Below are positions 34,859 to 43,567 of a DNA stretch of 63,221 nt, piece by piece. The translations under genes were made by a program, and so were the position numbers. This DNA comes from Arenibacter amylolyticus (GTDB lineage: Bacteria; Bacteroidota; Bacteroidia; Flavobacteriales; Flavobacteriaceae): NCBI RefSeq assembly GCF_002150785.1, contig NZ_MTAZ01000025.1:1-63221 (forward strand). The letters run 5' to 3'. How positions within the stretch are numbered: position 1 is the stretch's first letter; each line of letters starts with the position of its first letter. The notes under the pieces are model-generated. The model was not told the DNA's origin. It saw nothing but the letters and a program-made list of their open reading frames with translations, and did no database searches.

Positions 34859-35660
34859 AACTATAGGGATATTAGGATGTGGATGGCTTGGACTACCCCT
34901 TGCCACTGAATTGGTCAATACCCACTACCAAGTAGTTGGATCCACCACTACCCAAGAGAAATTGAAGCAATTAAAAAAAATAGGGATAACCCCCTTTTTA
35001 ATTCAACTTTCGGAGACGGGAATCGAGGGGGATATTCAAGGATTTCTAAAAGACGTAGATGTATTGCTTATAAATGTGCCCCCTAGACTGCGGAGCACCC
35101 CCAAGGAAGACTATGTTAAAAAAATTAGTCATTTACATAAAGCCCTTATTGCGGCTAAGATTAAAATGGTAATTTTCATCAGCAGTACTTCGGTTTATGG
35201 GGACCACCAAGGTAGGGTAACGGAGGCCACCCTGGCGGAACCCAGTTCGGAATCTGGGAAGCAACTATTGGCAGCGGAAGACTTACTGAGAAATGACCGG
35301 AATTTGAATGTTACTATTATACGGTTTGGCGGACTCATTGGCCCCAATCGGCATCCCGCTAATTTTGTAGCTGGAAAAACAGGCCTTTCCAATGGAATGG
35401 CACCCGTGAATTTAATTCATCTAGACGACTGTGTGGGGCTCATCCGTACGGTAATAGCAAACAATCCCACCAACCTTTTAATCAACGGAGTGTATCCCTT
35501 ACATCCCAGCAAACAAGCATATTATACCGAAGAGGCAACCAAAAAAGGGATCGCTCCCCCATCTTACCTCCCATCCTCCAATGATAAAAATCATAAAATT
35601 ATAGAAAACGCCCCAGAAATTGTTAAAATATACCAATATCACACCTCAATTATCAGTTGA
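34851..35660 (+). CDS. NAD-dependent epimerase/dehydratase-like protein
   Basis: 269 residues from a TTG start that overlaps the M28 gene by 8 nt. A nucleotide-binding motif GILGCGWLGLPLA is followed by LINVPPRL, a Ser in FISSTSVYGD with the Tyr of the SDR pair, and a conserved IIRFGGLIGPNRHPA, as in the YeeZ/SDR_a5 branch of extended short-chain dehydrogenases. The classic YxxxK Lys is not clear, so catalysis may be absent or altered. Substrate unknown. Confidence 0.82.
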   Translation: MNKTIGILGCGWLGLPLATELVNTHYQVVGSTTTQEKLKQLKKIGITPFLIQLSETGIEGDIQGFLKDVDVLLINVPPRLRSTPKEDYVKKISHLHKALIAAKIKMVIFISSTSVYGDHQGRVTEATLAEPSSESGKQLLAAEDLLRNDRNLNVTIIRFGGLIGPNRHPANFVAGKTGLSNGMAPVNLIHLDDCVGLIRTVIANNPTNLLINGVYPLHPSKQAYYTEEATKKGIAPPSYLPSSNDKNHKIIENAPEIVKIYQYHTSIIS

Positions 35661-35781
35661 TTCACCACACAATTTCACACTTTCACAACAAAGGGCACTT
35701 CCATTCGTTAAATTAAATCGACGAATTACAACATTTCATCGACAAGCCATACCTTTAAACAAAAATAAAACAAAGGATATT

Positions 35782-36159
35782 ATGGAAAATTCAGGCCTAA
35801 AAAGCAGGGTGTTTAAGGAAGTCCAAAACTTGGTTTCCAGCAGCTGCTACAGTCTGGAAACATCAAGAAAACACCAGATTTTACATGAAATGATAGTGAA
35901 AAAGCACTATAATGCAGTGGATATCACCATAGATTATCACCGCAACAGGATACTAATGGACCTTGTAGTGGACGATAGTAGTTACGATCCAAAAAACTTA
36001 ACTTTCTCTACTCCCCTTATGAGGACTAATATGTATTACGACAACTTAAAAGGGTTTTTACTTTCCTGTTTAGAAACGGACAATGCCAGCATTGCCTTTT
36101 ATGCCAACCTCCTAAAAACTTTCAGGAATAGTAAGAAAAAGGAGGTTATAATGGCCTAG
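35782..36159 (+). CDS. Conserved hypothetical protein, 125 residues
   Basis: The ATG at 35782 is preferred over an upstream one at 35620, which overlaps the epimerase gene and adds 54 low-complexity residues. The product has no signal or membrane segment. Helical halves flank a beta segment NAVDITIDYHRNRILMDLVVDD. I do not recognise a family. It is followed by a terminator, so it is the end of a transcript. Confidence 0.65.
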   Translation: MENSGLKSRVFKEVQNLVSSSCYSLETSRKHQILHEMIVKKHYNAVDITIDYHRNRILMDLVVDDSSYDPKNLTFSTPLMRTNMYYDNLKGFLLSCLETDNASIAFYANLLKTFRNSKKKEVIMA

Positions 36160-36193
36160 GTACTAGATCTCCCCAACGGTAAAAATAAGATTG

Positions 36194-36219
36194 AAGGATG
36201 CCCTTGGGCATCCTTTTTA
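36194..36219 (+). terminator. Intrinsic terminator
   Basis: Perfect 10-bp stem AAGGATGCCC / GGGCATCCTT with a TT loop and T tail, 35 bp past the stop of the 125-residue protein gene. Confidence 0.9.
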
Positions 36220-36301
36220 CTGCCTATCAAAGCTTTAAGACTACGCATAACAGTAGAAATAAAATAATTCACTAGATTTGGCTCACTAAAAAATAAAAAA
36301 G

Positions 36302-36997
36302 ATGAAAAAAATAGGATTGATACTCCTTCTTCTGGTAGGAATTTCGGCGCAGGCCCAGACCAAGAGTGAGTTGCTTAAGCATTATGAGGCATTTTATAAT
36401 CAAATGAGACTGCAAGGTGATGTGGACGGGGTGATCAATGCCTTGACCCACCTCAATATTCTTTCGCCCAGCCCGGAACGAAATGATACCTTGGCTTACA
36501 TCTACGCCAACGACAATCAGCACCTACAGGCTTTAAACACCATAGGAATAGAGAAGAACGAAAATGACTCTGACCTAGCAGTACAGGTAAAAGCAATTTC
36601 CTTAAAGGCTTTAAATCAGCCCAAAAGAGCCTTAGAACAATTTGAAATATTAAACAAAAGAGATCCAAATCCATACTTGGCCTACGAAATGGCCGATCTA
36701 AAGATTCAGACCGGAGACAATGCAGGAGCGGCAGCAAATATTGAATATGGCATAGCAAACGCCACAAACGATATGAAGTATGCCTTCTATGAAAGGCAAC
36801 AACCCTATGAAGTATCCTTAAAGGCGGCGTTACTTCATCTAAAGGCCCTAGTGCAGTTCAATAACGACCAAAGCAATATAGACCAAGCATTGGCAACTAT
36901 TGATGAAGCTCTAAAGATTTCTCCTAATTTTAATTTGGCAGGTTTAAGCAAGCAGGCCTTGCAGTCCAGAAAAGAAACCCCAGAGACACAGGAATAA
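36302..36997 (+). CDS. Secreted tetratricopeptide-repeat protein
   Basis: 231 residues, with a signal peptide ending ISAQAQ. The mature part is alpha-helical with TPR-like pairs, for example LAVQVKAISLKALNQPKRALEQFEILNKRDP and a C-terminal ALATIDEALKISPNFNLAG. It is probably a periplasmic scaffold. Partners cannot be told from context, since flanking genes are unrelated and a terminator follows. Confidence 0.85.
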   Translation: MKKIGLILLLLVGISAQAQTKSELLKHYEAFYNQMRLQGDVDGVINALTHLNILSPSPERNDTLAYIYANDNQHLQALNTIGIEKNENDSDLAVQVKAISLKALNQPKRALEQFEILNKRDPNPYLAYEMADLKIQTGDNAGAAANIEYGIANATNDMKYAFYERQQPYEVSLKAALLHLKALVQFNNDQSNIDQALATIDEALKISPNFNLAGLSKQALQSRKETPETQE

Positions 36998-37044
36998 TGC
37001 CTCAATATTACCAGGGTTACCGCAAGTACCTAAGGTATAAAACC

Positions 37045-37078
37045 AAAAAAGCCACTAATTATAGTGGCTTTTTTTTTG
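37045..37078. terminator. Bidirectional intrinsic terminator
   Basis: Stem AAAAAAGCCACTA / TAGTGGCTTTTTT with a 4-nt loop and T run on plus (A run serving minus). It lies between convergent genes ending at 36997 and 37108. Confidence 0.9.
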
Positions 37079-37107
37079 CTGTAAATTTTTCAGTGCATCG
37101 CTATTCC

Positions 37108-37608
37108 CTATTGTTTCTTAAACTTTTCTATGATTTCGTTGTCCGTTTCCTGCTTGATCCGCACTACCTCGGACACATTTTCATTAGGGATTACTATGGA
37201 AAGCACATAATGGGATATTTTCCATTCCCCATGTATTCTTTGTAGCACCCCAGAGCCGCGACATAGCTTCATTTGGGTATCCAACAACTCGTCAAACCAC
37301 ACCATATCCTTAGCTTCATTAAAATAAAGGTGTTGTTCCAGAATTTTAAAACTCCATGCTTTTCCTTTATCAAAATGTGGCTTGGCATAGGCCATAAACG
37401 CTTCTTTATCCCAGCGCTCCCCTGCTTCCGTTCCAATAAAGATTGCCTCTTCGGACATGGCATTAAAATAATCTTGGAACCGGGCTTCGGAAGCGGCCAA
37501 GTGCCATTCCTCTAAAACGGTACGTACAGCTTCCTTCTCCAAGTTTTCCTGGGAGTGAACTGGAAACCAAGCCATAAGGGCTACAAAAAATATATAAAGG
37601 TTATTCAT
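37108..37608 (-). CDS. Secreted SnoaL/NTF2-like protein
   Basis: 166 residues with a signal peptide (ending PVHSQ) and a single NTF2-like cone fold: VRTVLEEWHLAASEARFQDYFNAM, EAIFIGTEAGERWDKEAFMAYAKPHF, WSFKILEQHLYF and IHGEWKISHYVLSIVIPNEN. The fold serves enzymes and binding proteins alike; no catalytic set is apparent. It overlaps the preceding lipoprotein gene by 8 nt, so they form an operon. Confidence 0.87.
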   Translation of the reverse strand: MNNLYIFFVALMAWFPVHSQENLEKEAVRTVLEEWHLAASEARFQDYFNAMSEEAIFIGTEAGERWDKEAFMAYAKPHFDKGKAWSFKILEQHLYFNEAKDMVWFDELLDTQMKLCRGSGVLQRIHGEWKISHYVLSIVIPNENVSEVVRIKQETDNEIIEKFKKQ

Positions 37609-38095
37609 TTAAAATCAGACTTGTATCTAACTCACTATTTACCAGTACGTTAAATTGATTTCTATAAGCGTTGTATGCCGCAATCATATCCAAGGTAGTT
37701 TCTTTGGTATCCATCCGGTATTCCAGATTCCCCTTGGTCTTTAAAATAAAGGTATGAAGCACTATTAACCTACTCTTAATCTGCGGCTTATCAAAAATCT
37801 CTGGGTACGTGGAAGCCTCCAGTTGCTTCTGTTTCTCAAGAAGATCGTCTATCACCAAGCTAAGGTCTTCCCGGTTTTCCACCCGATAGAGCGACTCAAA
37901 GGTAGTTTCCATATTGTAAAAGGCTTGCCAGTTTTTTAAAATTGCCTCAGCCTTAGCATTTACGGCTATAGGTCTGGGAAGAGAGTCTATATTGATAAAC
38001 TCCTCCTGTGCCGCCACCGTAATTTCCTTGTCCGCTTCTTCCTTGCATGATACCAGCAAGAATAGAACCATGCCCAACAACCAAATTTTTTCCAT
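37601..38095 (-). CDS. Predicted lipoprotein, helical
   Basis: The ATG at 38095 gives a canonical lipoprotein signal (LLGMVLFLLVSC, Cys near 16), better than the in-frame ATG at 38110. The mature part is about 145 residues, almost all helical, and acidic. I recognise no family. It overlaps the NTF2-like gene downstream by 8 nt. A promoter-like GTTG-N20-AAAATTTG lies just upstream on the minus strand. Confidence 0.75.
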   Translation of the reverse strand: MEKIWLLGMVLFLLVSCKEEADKEITVAAQEEFINIDSLPRPIAVNAKAEAILKNWQAFYNMETTFESLYRVENREDLSLVIDDLLEKQKQLEASTYPEIFDKPQIKSRLIVLHTFILKTKGNLEYRMDTKETTLDMIAAYNAYRNQFNVLVNSELDTSLILNE

Positions 38096-38107
38096 AGGAC
38101 GAAGGTA

Positions 38108-38139
38108 CAAATTTTAATAAAAGGTATATTTATGCCAAC
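38108..38139 (-). promoter_or_regulatory. Candidate promoter of the lipoprotein/NTF2 operon
   Basis: On the minus strand GTTG (36-39 of this line, 38136-38139) is followed after 20 bp by AAAATTTG (38108-38115), near the Bacteroidota TTTG-N19-TAnnTTTG pattern with some mismatches. It sits 13 bp before the ATG at 38095. Confidence 0.35.
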
Positions 38140-38159
38140 TTTTAAATCATTTCATTTTA

Positions 38160-39113
38160 ATGCAAAAGTCGATATTGATATTAGGTGCCTGCGGGCAAAT
38201 AGGAACTGAATTGACCATGGCATTGCGCGAACGCTATGGCAACGACAAGGTAATAGCCAGTGATATAAGGGAAGGCAACAGCGCATTAATGGAATCTGGA
38301 TCTTTTGAGCTTCTGGATGCTACCAACTATGAAGCCGTAGAAAACATTGTAATGCATTACGAGATTGAAGAGGTCTATCTCATGGCGGCTATGCTAAGTG
38401 CCACAGCCGAAAAATTTCCGATGCGGGCGTGGGATTTAAACATGAATTCTTTACTACATGTATTAAACCTTGCCAAGGATAAAAAAATAAGCAAAGTATT
38501 CTGGCCATCCAGCATTGCAGTTTTTGGTTCCAACACTCCCAAAGAGGATACTCCACAACATACCATCATGGAGTCTAGTACGGTGTATGGCATTAGCAAA
38601 CAAGCCGGGGAGCGCTGGTGCGCGTATTACCATAAAAAGTACGGGGTAGATGTTAGAAGCGTACGATATCCTGGCCTAATCAGCTGGAAAACCCTTCCTG
38701 GAGGTGGGACCACCGACTATGCCATTGACATCTATCACAATGCCCTAGCCAATAAAAAATACTCTTGCTTCCTAAAGCAAGACACCAAATTGCCCATGAT
38801 GTATATGGACGATGCCATTAGGGCCACCATAGCTATTATGGAATGCGATGCCGAGGCTATTAAGGAAAGATCGTCTTACAACTTAGCCGGGATGAGTTTT
38901 ACCCCGGCAGAATTAGCTGAAAGCATCCGAAAGCGGTTCCCAAATTTCGAAGTTGAATACCATCCAGATTTCAGGCAGGATATCGCCGATTCCTGGCCCA
39001 GTAGTATTGACGACTCCGAAGCCAGAAAAGACTGGAATTGGAAATCAGAATTCGATTTGGAACAAACTACCGAGGAAATGATTAAAAACCTAAGAAGCTC
39101 CGATACCCTATAG
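38160..39113 (+). CDS. L-threonine 3-dehydrogenase, short-chain (GalE-like) type
   Basis: 317 residues. Rossmann motif GACGQIG, an acidic end to strand 2 (ASDIREG), [15 protein letters not shown], a catalytic Ser in WPSSIAVFG and YGISK (Tyr-Lys pair). [19 protein letters not shown] and [13 protein letters not shown] are hallmarks of SDR threonine dehydrogenases, known from Flavobacterium and from animals. It oxidises threonine to 2-amino-3-oxobutyrate with NAD, for glycine formation through Kbl, which is not in the window. It runs convergently into rimK, overlapping by 6 bp. Confidence 0.92.
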   Translation: MQKSILILGACGQIGTELTMALRERYGNDKVIASDIREGNSALMESGSFELLDATNYEAVENIVMHYEIEEVYLMAAMLSATAEKFPMRAWDLNMNSLLHVLNLAKDKKISKVFWPSSIAVFGSNTPKEDTPQHTIMESSTVYGISKQAGERWCAYYHKKYGVDVRSVRYPGLISWKTLPGGGTTDYAIDIYHNALANKKYSCFLKQDTKLPMMYMDDAIRATIAIMECDAEAIKERSSYNLAGMSFTPAELAESIRKRFPNFEVEYHPDFRQDIADSWPSSIDDSEARKDWNWKSEFDLEQTTEEMIKNLRSSDTL

Positions 39114-40487
39114 GAGACTAAATTTTAGTTTTTTCTCAATTGCCTTAATCATCATACTGGCAATGTCTTTCTCTGTGGCATCCTCTATCCCTGCCAAACC
39201 GGGGGAAGAATTTACTTCAAGAAGCAAAGGGCCTTTGTTGGAGCGGATAATATCTACTCCGGCAACGGCCAAATTAAGTACTTTTGCTGCCTTAATTGCC
39301 AGCCTTCTTTCTTCTGCGGTAATCTTTACCACCGAAGCCTCCCCTCCTTGATGTATATTAGCTCGGAACTCCCCCTTTGCCGCTTGGCGCTGCATGGAGG
39401 CAACTACCTTACCGTCTATAACAAAGCATCGGATATCCTGGCCATTGGCCTCCTTGATGAATTCTTGCACCAAGATATTGGTCTGCACACTTTTAAAGGC
39501 ATTGATAACACTTTCTGCCGCCTTATTAGTTTCAGCTAACACCACGCCCTTCCCTTGGGTACTCTCCAATAATTTTATGATTAAGGGCGCACCATTTACC
39601 ATTTGAATTAAATCCTTAGTATCCATGGGCGATTTTGCAAAGCCCGTAATAGGAATATGGATATCATTCTTAGAGAATAGCTGCGAGGCAAATAGTTTAT
39701 CCCTAGATTGGGTGATGGATTCGGCTGAGTTTAGGCAGTACACCCCAAGGTTGTGAAACTGACGAATTAGCGCGCAGCCATAAAAGGTTACCGCTGGTTT
39801 AATCCTAGGGATTATAGCATCAAATTCGTTTAAGATATTACCGCCTCGGTATCTAATTTCGGGCGAATTGGCATCGAGCTTCATATAGGCGTGCTCCACA
39901 TTTAGGAACACCATTTCATGGCCACGGGCCTCCCCAGCCTCCATAATCCTTTGATTACTGTACAATTTAGGATTACTGGCCAAAAGGGCAATTTTTAATC
40001 CGGTCTTCTCCTTCACAAAGGAAGCATATTGATCTGTTACCTCCTTATGGCTCATCTCTTTCACATTAAAGCTAATAGCCGGATTTACAATATACCTACC
40101 ATTTAGGGCTTCTCTCCCTAAAAGCATTCGGTATTCCATGGTATTCCTACTGGCCAAGGTGAGCTCTATATCAAAGGTAGCATCCCCCAAGCTTACCGGG
40201 GTTTTAATCACATAACGCTCCTCGGATACACCGGAAGAACTTTTTACCGTTCTACGATCTATCAAAGGGGCCTTACATTCAATAACAATACTCCTATTTT
40301 CCTGCAAGGGATTTACTTCAAATTGCACCCAATCCTGAGTTCCCTTTTTAAAGACCTTTATATTATTTGCCTGAATAGAAGAGGTTTTGGCACCAGAATC
40401 TACCCTAGCCTTAATAGCCGGAATTTCCAATTCCCCAAAAACACACCACTCTTCACTACCAATTACCATTAGCTCGTTATCCGTCAT
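39108..40487 (-). CDS. rimK: RimK-type ATP-grasp ligase with N-terminal retropepsin-like (RimB) domain
   Basis: 459 residues. Residues about 1-145 form a retropepsin-like domain of the RimB/ATP-dependent zinc protease family, with the DSGAKTSS motif near 31 and MLLGREAL near 120. Residues about 160-459 are RimK: pre-ATP-grasp [50 protein letters not shown], and the Mg-binding end [15 protein letters not shown]. RimK adds glutamates to ribosomal protein S6. In other bacteria RimB is a separate protein that trims or modulates it; here both are one chain. Confidence 0.93.
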   Translation of the reverse strand: MTDNELMVIGSEEWCVFGELEIPAIKARVDSGAKTSSIQANNIKVFKKGTQDWVQFEVNPLQENRSIVIECKAPLIDRRTVKSSSGVSEERYVIKTPVSLGDATFDIELTLASRNTMEYRMLLGREALNGRYIVNPAISFNVKEMSHKEVTDQYASFVKEKTGLKIALLASNPKLYSNQRIMEAGEARGHEMVFLNVEHAYMKLDANSPEIRYRGGNILNEFDAIIPRIKPAVTFYGCALIRQFHNLGVYCLNSAESITQSRDKLFASQLFSKNDIHIPITGFAKSPMDTKDLIQMVNGAPLIIKLLESTQGKGVVLAETNKAAESVINAFKSVQTNILVQEFIKEANGQDIRCFVIDGKVVASMQRQAAKGEFRANIHQGGEASVVKITAEERRLAIKAAKVLNLAVAGVDIIRSNKGPLLLEVNSSPGLAGIEDATEKDIASMMIKAIEKKLKFSLL

Positions 40488-41246
40488 TACTCAATAACTG
40501 TTTTTATGTGGCAACATAACCCAGCAACCCTTTAGGTGCAAGGTTTCCTGCCCATTTAATTTTAATATTAATTGCCTTGCCACAGGAGGCCATCCCATAA
40601 AAAGACCATTTTTTACATCGCATCCAAAATTTTCCAAAATCAATAAAGCATTGAACACCGCTATTATTTAAAGCCCCTCTTAGGGTTATCCATTCGGAGA
40701 AAGAATAAATTCTTACAAGATACTAAGAAACCCTTCAACCACTTTAAATCTAACAACTATGTACCCGCACCAATTCCAATGGAATTCTTCAGCAGTAGGT
40801 ATTCCCTACTAATTTCCTCCCTCTTGAAGTGATTTTGCTGCCACCGGCAGTTCTCCAGGATCGTTCCAACTTTAATTAAAGGGAACAAGTGTATAAAGGA
40901 CGGAACATTTTATGAATAGCACAAAAATAGGGTAGGCATTTTTCCTTGAAAAAAAAATGTTACACCGGTTTTCAACTATGTTTAGATGGCGAACTGGTTC
41001 CCTCTATTATTTAATGCGAAAGGCGGAGGTATCTCCGTCCTACAACAAAGGCTCCCCTTCCAAAGAATGGGACAGGACAGTCCCTCGGGGAGCCAGTAGT
41101 ATACTTAAATTGAACTGTTTCGATAGAACAGGTGAACTAGCACTTTGCAAAAAGTCAACTCCCAAGAATCCAGATATTGCTCCAATAGCAATTTTCACTT
41201 TAAACAATTGGGGTCTAGAGGCTTTTACAATGCTTCAGCGTTGATG
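40488..41246. other. 759-bp intergenic region with GC-rich hairpins, no convincing gene
   Basis: Between the rimK start and the 3' end of the polyamine cluster (both minus). It contains hairpin CTGCC-ACC-GGCAG (40838-40850) and the hairpin pair at 41022-41094 described separately. A 95-codon plus frame (40957-41244) covers the hairpins but is low-scoring. The rimK promoter must be here; no consensus -7 box is evident. Confidence 0.5.
41022..41094. ncRNA. Candidate structured RNA: two GC-rich hairpins
   Basis: Hairpin 1 is GGCGGAG/CTCCGTC (41022-41039) with a GTAT tetraloop. Hairpin 2 has an 8-bp outer stem GGCTCCCC/GGGGAGCC (41050-41057 and 41087-41094) and an inner stem GGGAC/GTCCC (41069-41073 and 41080-41084). 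The 11-nt and 2-nt side loops and an AGGACA end loop fit an asymmetric internal loop. No T run follows in either direction, so it is not a plain terminator. Identity is unknown; a dispersed repeat is the alternative. Confidence 0.35.
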
Positions 41247-41561
41247 CTACAGGTCCACGTCATCATCTTCCATTCCTTCTATATCTACATCTGGAATAGC
41301 TTCTGGATCGTCTTCATCGAAGTCCTCATAATCGTCCTCATCATAATTTGCCATGGTCATCTCTAGCTTGGCACTAATTTTCACTAGATACTTGGTATCT
41401 TCGGTAGTAACCTCTACTGCCTCTATACGTTCCCCTTTGGCATTCTTAAAAGTGATGATGTTAAGATCGTCATACCCATCTGGATACTTTTCTACCAATA
41501 GCTTTAAAACTTCTGGCGTAAGCTTCTTAAAATCAACAATAACTCTTTTTAAATTATCCAT
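41247..41561 (-). CDS. Small acidic-tailed conserved protein
   Basis: 104 residues, no signal. The first 75 residues form an alpha/beta unit (LKRVIVDFKKLTPEVLKLLVEKYPDGYDD...IITFKNAKGERIEAVEV). The last 35 are almost entirely Asp and Glu. Proteins like this are frequent in Flavobacteriia and sometimes mislabelled DNA primase; I see no primase feature. It follows the DHS-like gene by 3 bp, so it is read with the polyamine genes, although a direct role is unproved. Confidence 0.8.
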   Translation of the reverse strand: MDNLKRVIVDFKKLTPEVLKLLVEKYPDGYDDLNIITFKNAKGERIEAVEVTTEDTKYLVKISAKLEMTMANYDEDDYEDFDEDDPEAIPDVDIEGMEDDDVDL

Positions 41562-41564
41562 AAA

Positions 41565-42542
41565 CTACATATCTAATAAATAAGCGAAAATTAAGGGAGC
41601 AACTATAGTAGCATCGCTCTCTATTATAAATTTAGGGGTATTAATATCCAATTTACCCCAGGTAATCTTCTCATTAGGCACAGCACCAGAATACGATCCA
41701 TAACTTGTGGTAGAATCACTGATCTGACAGAAGTAACTCCAAAATGGAGTATCTGTACGCTCTAGATCTTGGTAGAGCATAGGTACCACACAAATGGGGA
41801 AGTCCCCAGAGATACCGCCACCAATCTGGAAAAATCCTATCCCATTTTCGGAATTGGCGGTATACCAATCCGTTAAAAAGGTCATATATTCTATCCCAGA
41901 TTTCACTGTACTTGCCTTTAGCTCTCCTTTTACTACATAGGAAGCAAAAATATTCCCCATGGTACTATCTTCCCATCCTGGACATACGATAGGTAGGTTC
42001 TTCTCAGCTGCGGCATACATCCAAGAATCCTTGATATCTATCTCATAGTATTCCTCCAATACTCCAGAAAGGAGTAATTTATACATATATTCATGGGGAA
42101 GATAGCGTTCGCCAGCAGCTTCTGCATCCTTCCATATCTTATGAATATGTTTCTGCAATCTCCTAAAAGCTTCTTCCTCCGGGATACAGGTATCCGTTAC
42201 TCGGTTAAGACCTTTCTCCATTAAATCCCATTCCTCTTGCGGGGTTAGATCCCTATAATTGGGAACTCGCTTGTAATGTGAGTGTGCCACTAGATTCATA
42301 ATATCCTCTTCTAGATTGGCTCCAGTACAGGATATAATATGCACCTTGTCCTGACGGATCATCTCGGCAAAAATCTTACCTATTTCGGCGGTACTCATGG
42401 CACCGGCCATAGCTACCAACATTTTGGATCCTTGAGCCAATTGAGCCTCGTATCCCTTAGCTGCATCCACTAAGGCCGCAGCATTAAAATGCAAATAATA
42501 TTTTTCAATAAAATTAGAAATGGCACCTTTATTCTTCATCAT
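41565..42542 (-). CDS. speY: Deoxyhypusine-synthase-like homospermidine synthase
   Basis: About 325 residues. The start is ATG 42542 or 42539, both overlapping the end of speB; a more distant in-frame start at 42572 is unlikely. The bacterial DHS fold shows AGAMSTAEIGK, HIISCTGANLEEDI, PIVCPGWEDSTMG and IGGGISGDFPIC. The active-site lysine lies in EKITWGKL, equivalent to the WGK of human DHS. Bacteria lack eIF5A; in cyanobacteria the homologue SpeY joins two putrescines into homospermidine. Being translationally coupled to agmatinase and next to arginine decarboxylase, it very likely does that here. Confidence 0.9.
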   Translation of the reverse strand: MMKNKGAISNFIEKYYLHFNAAALVDAAKGYEAQLAQGSKMLVAMAGAMSTAEIGKIFAEMIRQDKVHIISCTGANLEEDIMNLVAHSHYKRVPNYRDLTPQEEWDLMEKGLNRVTDTCIPEEEAFRRLQKHIHKIWKDAEAAGERYLPHEYMYKLLLSGVLEEYYEIDIKDSWMYAAAEKNLPIVCPGWEDSTMGNIFASYVVKGELKASTVKSGIEYMTFLTDWYTANSENGIGFFQIGGGISGDFPICVVPMLYQDLERTDTPFWSYFCQISDSTTSYGSYSGAVPNEKITWGKLDINTPKFIIESDATIVAPLIFAYLLDM

Positions 42543-43473
42543 CTGTAAATTTTGTTTTGTTACTACCACCACTATTAGACTTTAGCTCATACGTATTATC
42601 ATAGTCATCTGTTACGGCCTCTCCCATAAACTTATAACTCAACATTTTATAATACAATTTTGCCGCTAAAAAATCTGAGGATTTTTCTTGTTCGTTGGGA
42701 CAAAGCTCCACCATATCGAACCCAACCACATTCTTTTCCGAAAACACCTGTTTTAAGAACTCCAGGGTTTCGTAATAGAACAACCCTCCTGGCTCCGGGG
42801 TACCGGTAGAAGGCATAATGGAAGGGTCTAGGGCATCTAGGTCAAAGGTAATAAATACATTGTCTGTCATTAGATCGATCACCTTATCTACCCAATACGT
42901 ATCCTGCACCATATCATGGGCAAAAAATGTTTTCTCCTCGTCCATAAAGGTCCTCTCAATAGCATCCATGCTTCGGATACCTACCTGGATAAGATTGGTA
43001 GTCTGACTGGCTTCATGAACTGCACAGGCGTGATTGTAAGGAGTACCCTCGTAGGATTTCCTTAAGTCTGCATGTGCATCTATATGCAGTACAGTTAAAT
43101 TGTCGAAACATTCATTAAAAGCACGAATCGTCCCTATGGAAATGGAGTGTTCCCCTCCAAATAAGGTCACAAACTTATTGCGTTTAATATAGGCCTTGGT
43201 TGTTTTGTGCACTGCATTCACCATAGCTTCCGGAGAGCTGTTTTCATCCACCGGCTTAGCTAGGTAAATCCCTTGCTGATACACTTCAGTATCGGTTTCT
43301 ATATCATAGAGTTCCATATTCTCGGAAGCCTCCAAAAAGGCCTGAGGACCTTTATCCGCTCCCTTTCCCCAAGTACTGGTTCCATCATATGGCACAGGTA
43401 TTAAAACTACCTTTGCCTTCTCCAATTGCGCAAATTCATCTGGTATGCCAGCGTAATTGTTAGTCGTTTTCAT
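42529..43473 (-). CDS. speB: Agmatinase
   Basis: 314 residues of the ureohydrolase family, splitting agmatine into putrescine and urea. Manganese ligands are visible in GGEHSIS, HIDAHADLRKSYEG and TFDLDALDPSIMPSTGTPEPGG. Also FFAHDMVQD and VGFDMVELCP. It lies between speA (94 bp upstream) and speY (overlap about 14 bp), forming the second step of an arginine to homospermidine route. Confidence 0.95.
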   Translation of the reverse strand: MKTTNNYAGIPDEFAQLEKAKVVLIPVPYDGTSTWGKGADKGPQAFLEASENMELYDIETDTEVYQQGIYLAKPVDENSSPEAMVNAVHKTTKAYIKRNKFVTLFGGEHSISIGTIRAFNECFDNLTVLHIDAHADLRKSYEGTPYNHACAVHEASQTTNLIQVGIRSMDAIERTFMDEEKTFFAHDMVQDTYWVDKVIDLMTDNVFITFDLDALDPSIMPSTGTPEPGGLFYYETLEFLKQVFSEKNVVGFDMVELCPNEQEKSSDFLAAKLYYKMLSYKFMGEAVTDDYDNTYELKSNSGGSNKTKFTDDEE

Positions 43474-43567
43474 TTTTTAACTTTTATAGTTTTTAGTGGT
43501 CTGGCCTACCAAATGGCAGGCAGGTTATAATTAATAATACGCATTAATCCGAAATGGCATTCCCCTC

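Noticed and set aside
40957-41244. 95-codon plus frame in the rimK upstream gap
   Set aside because: It runs over two hairpins, has odd composition and no recognised motif; the hairpins explain the DNA better.
41247-41561. DNA primase annotation
   Set aside because: No zinc-binding or TOPRIM motif; just a small acidic-tailed protein.
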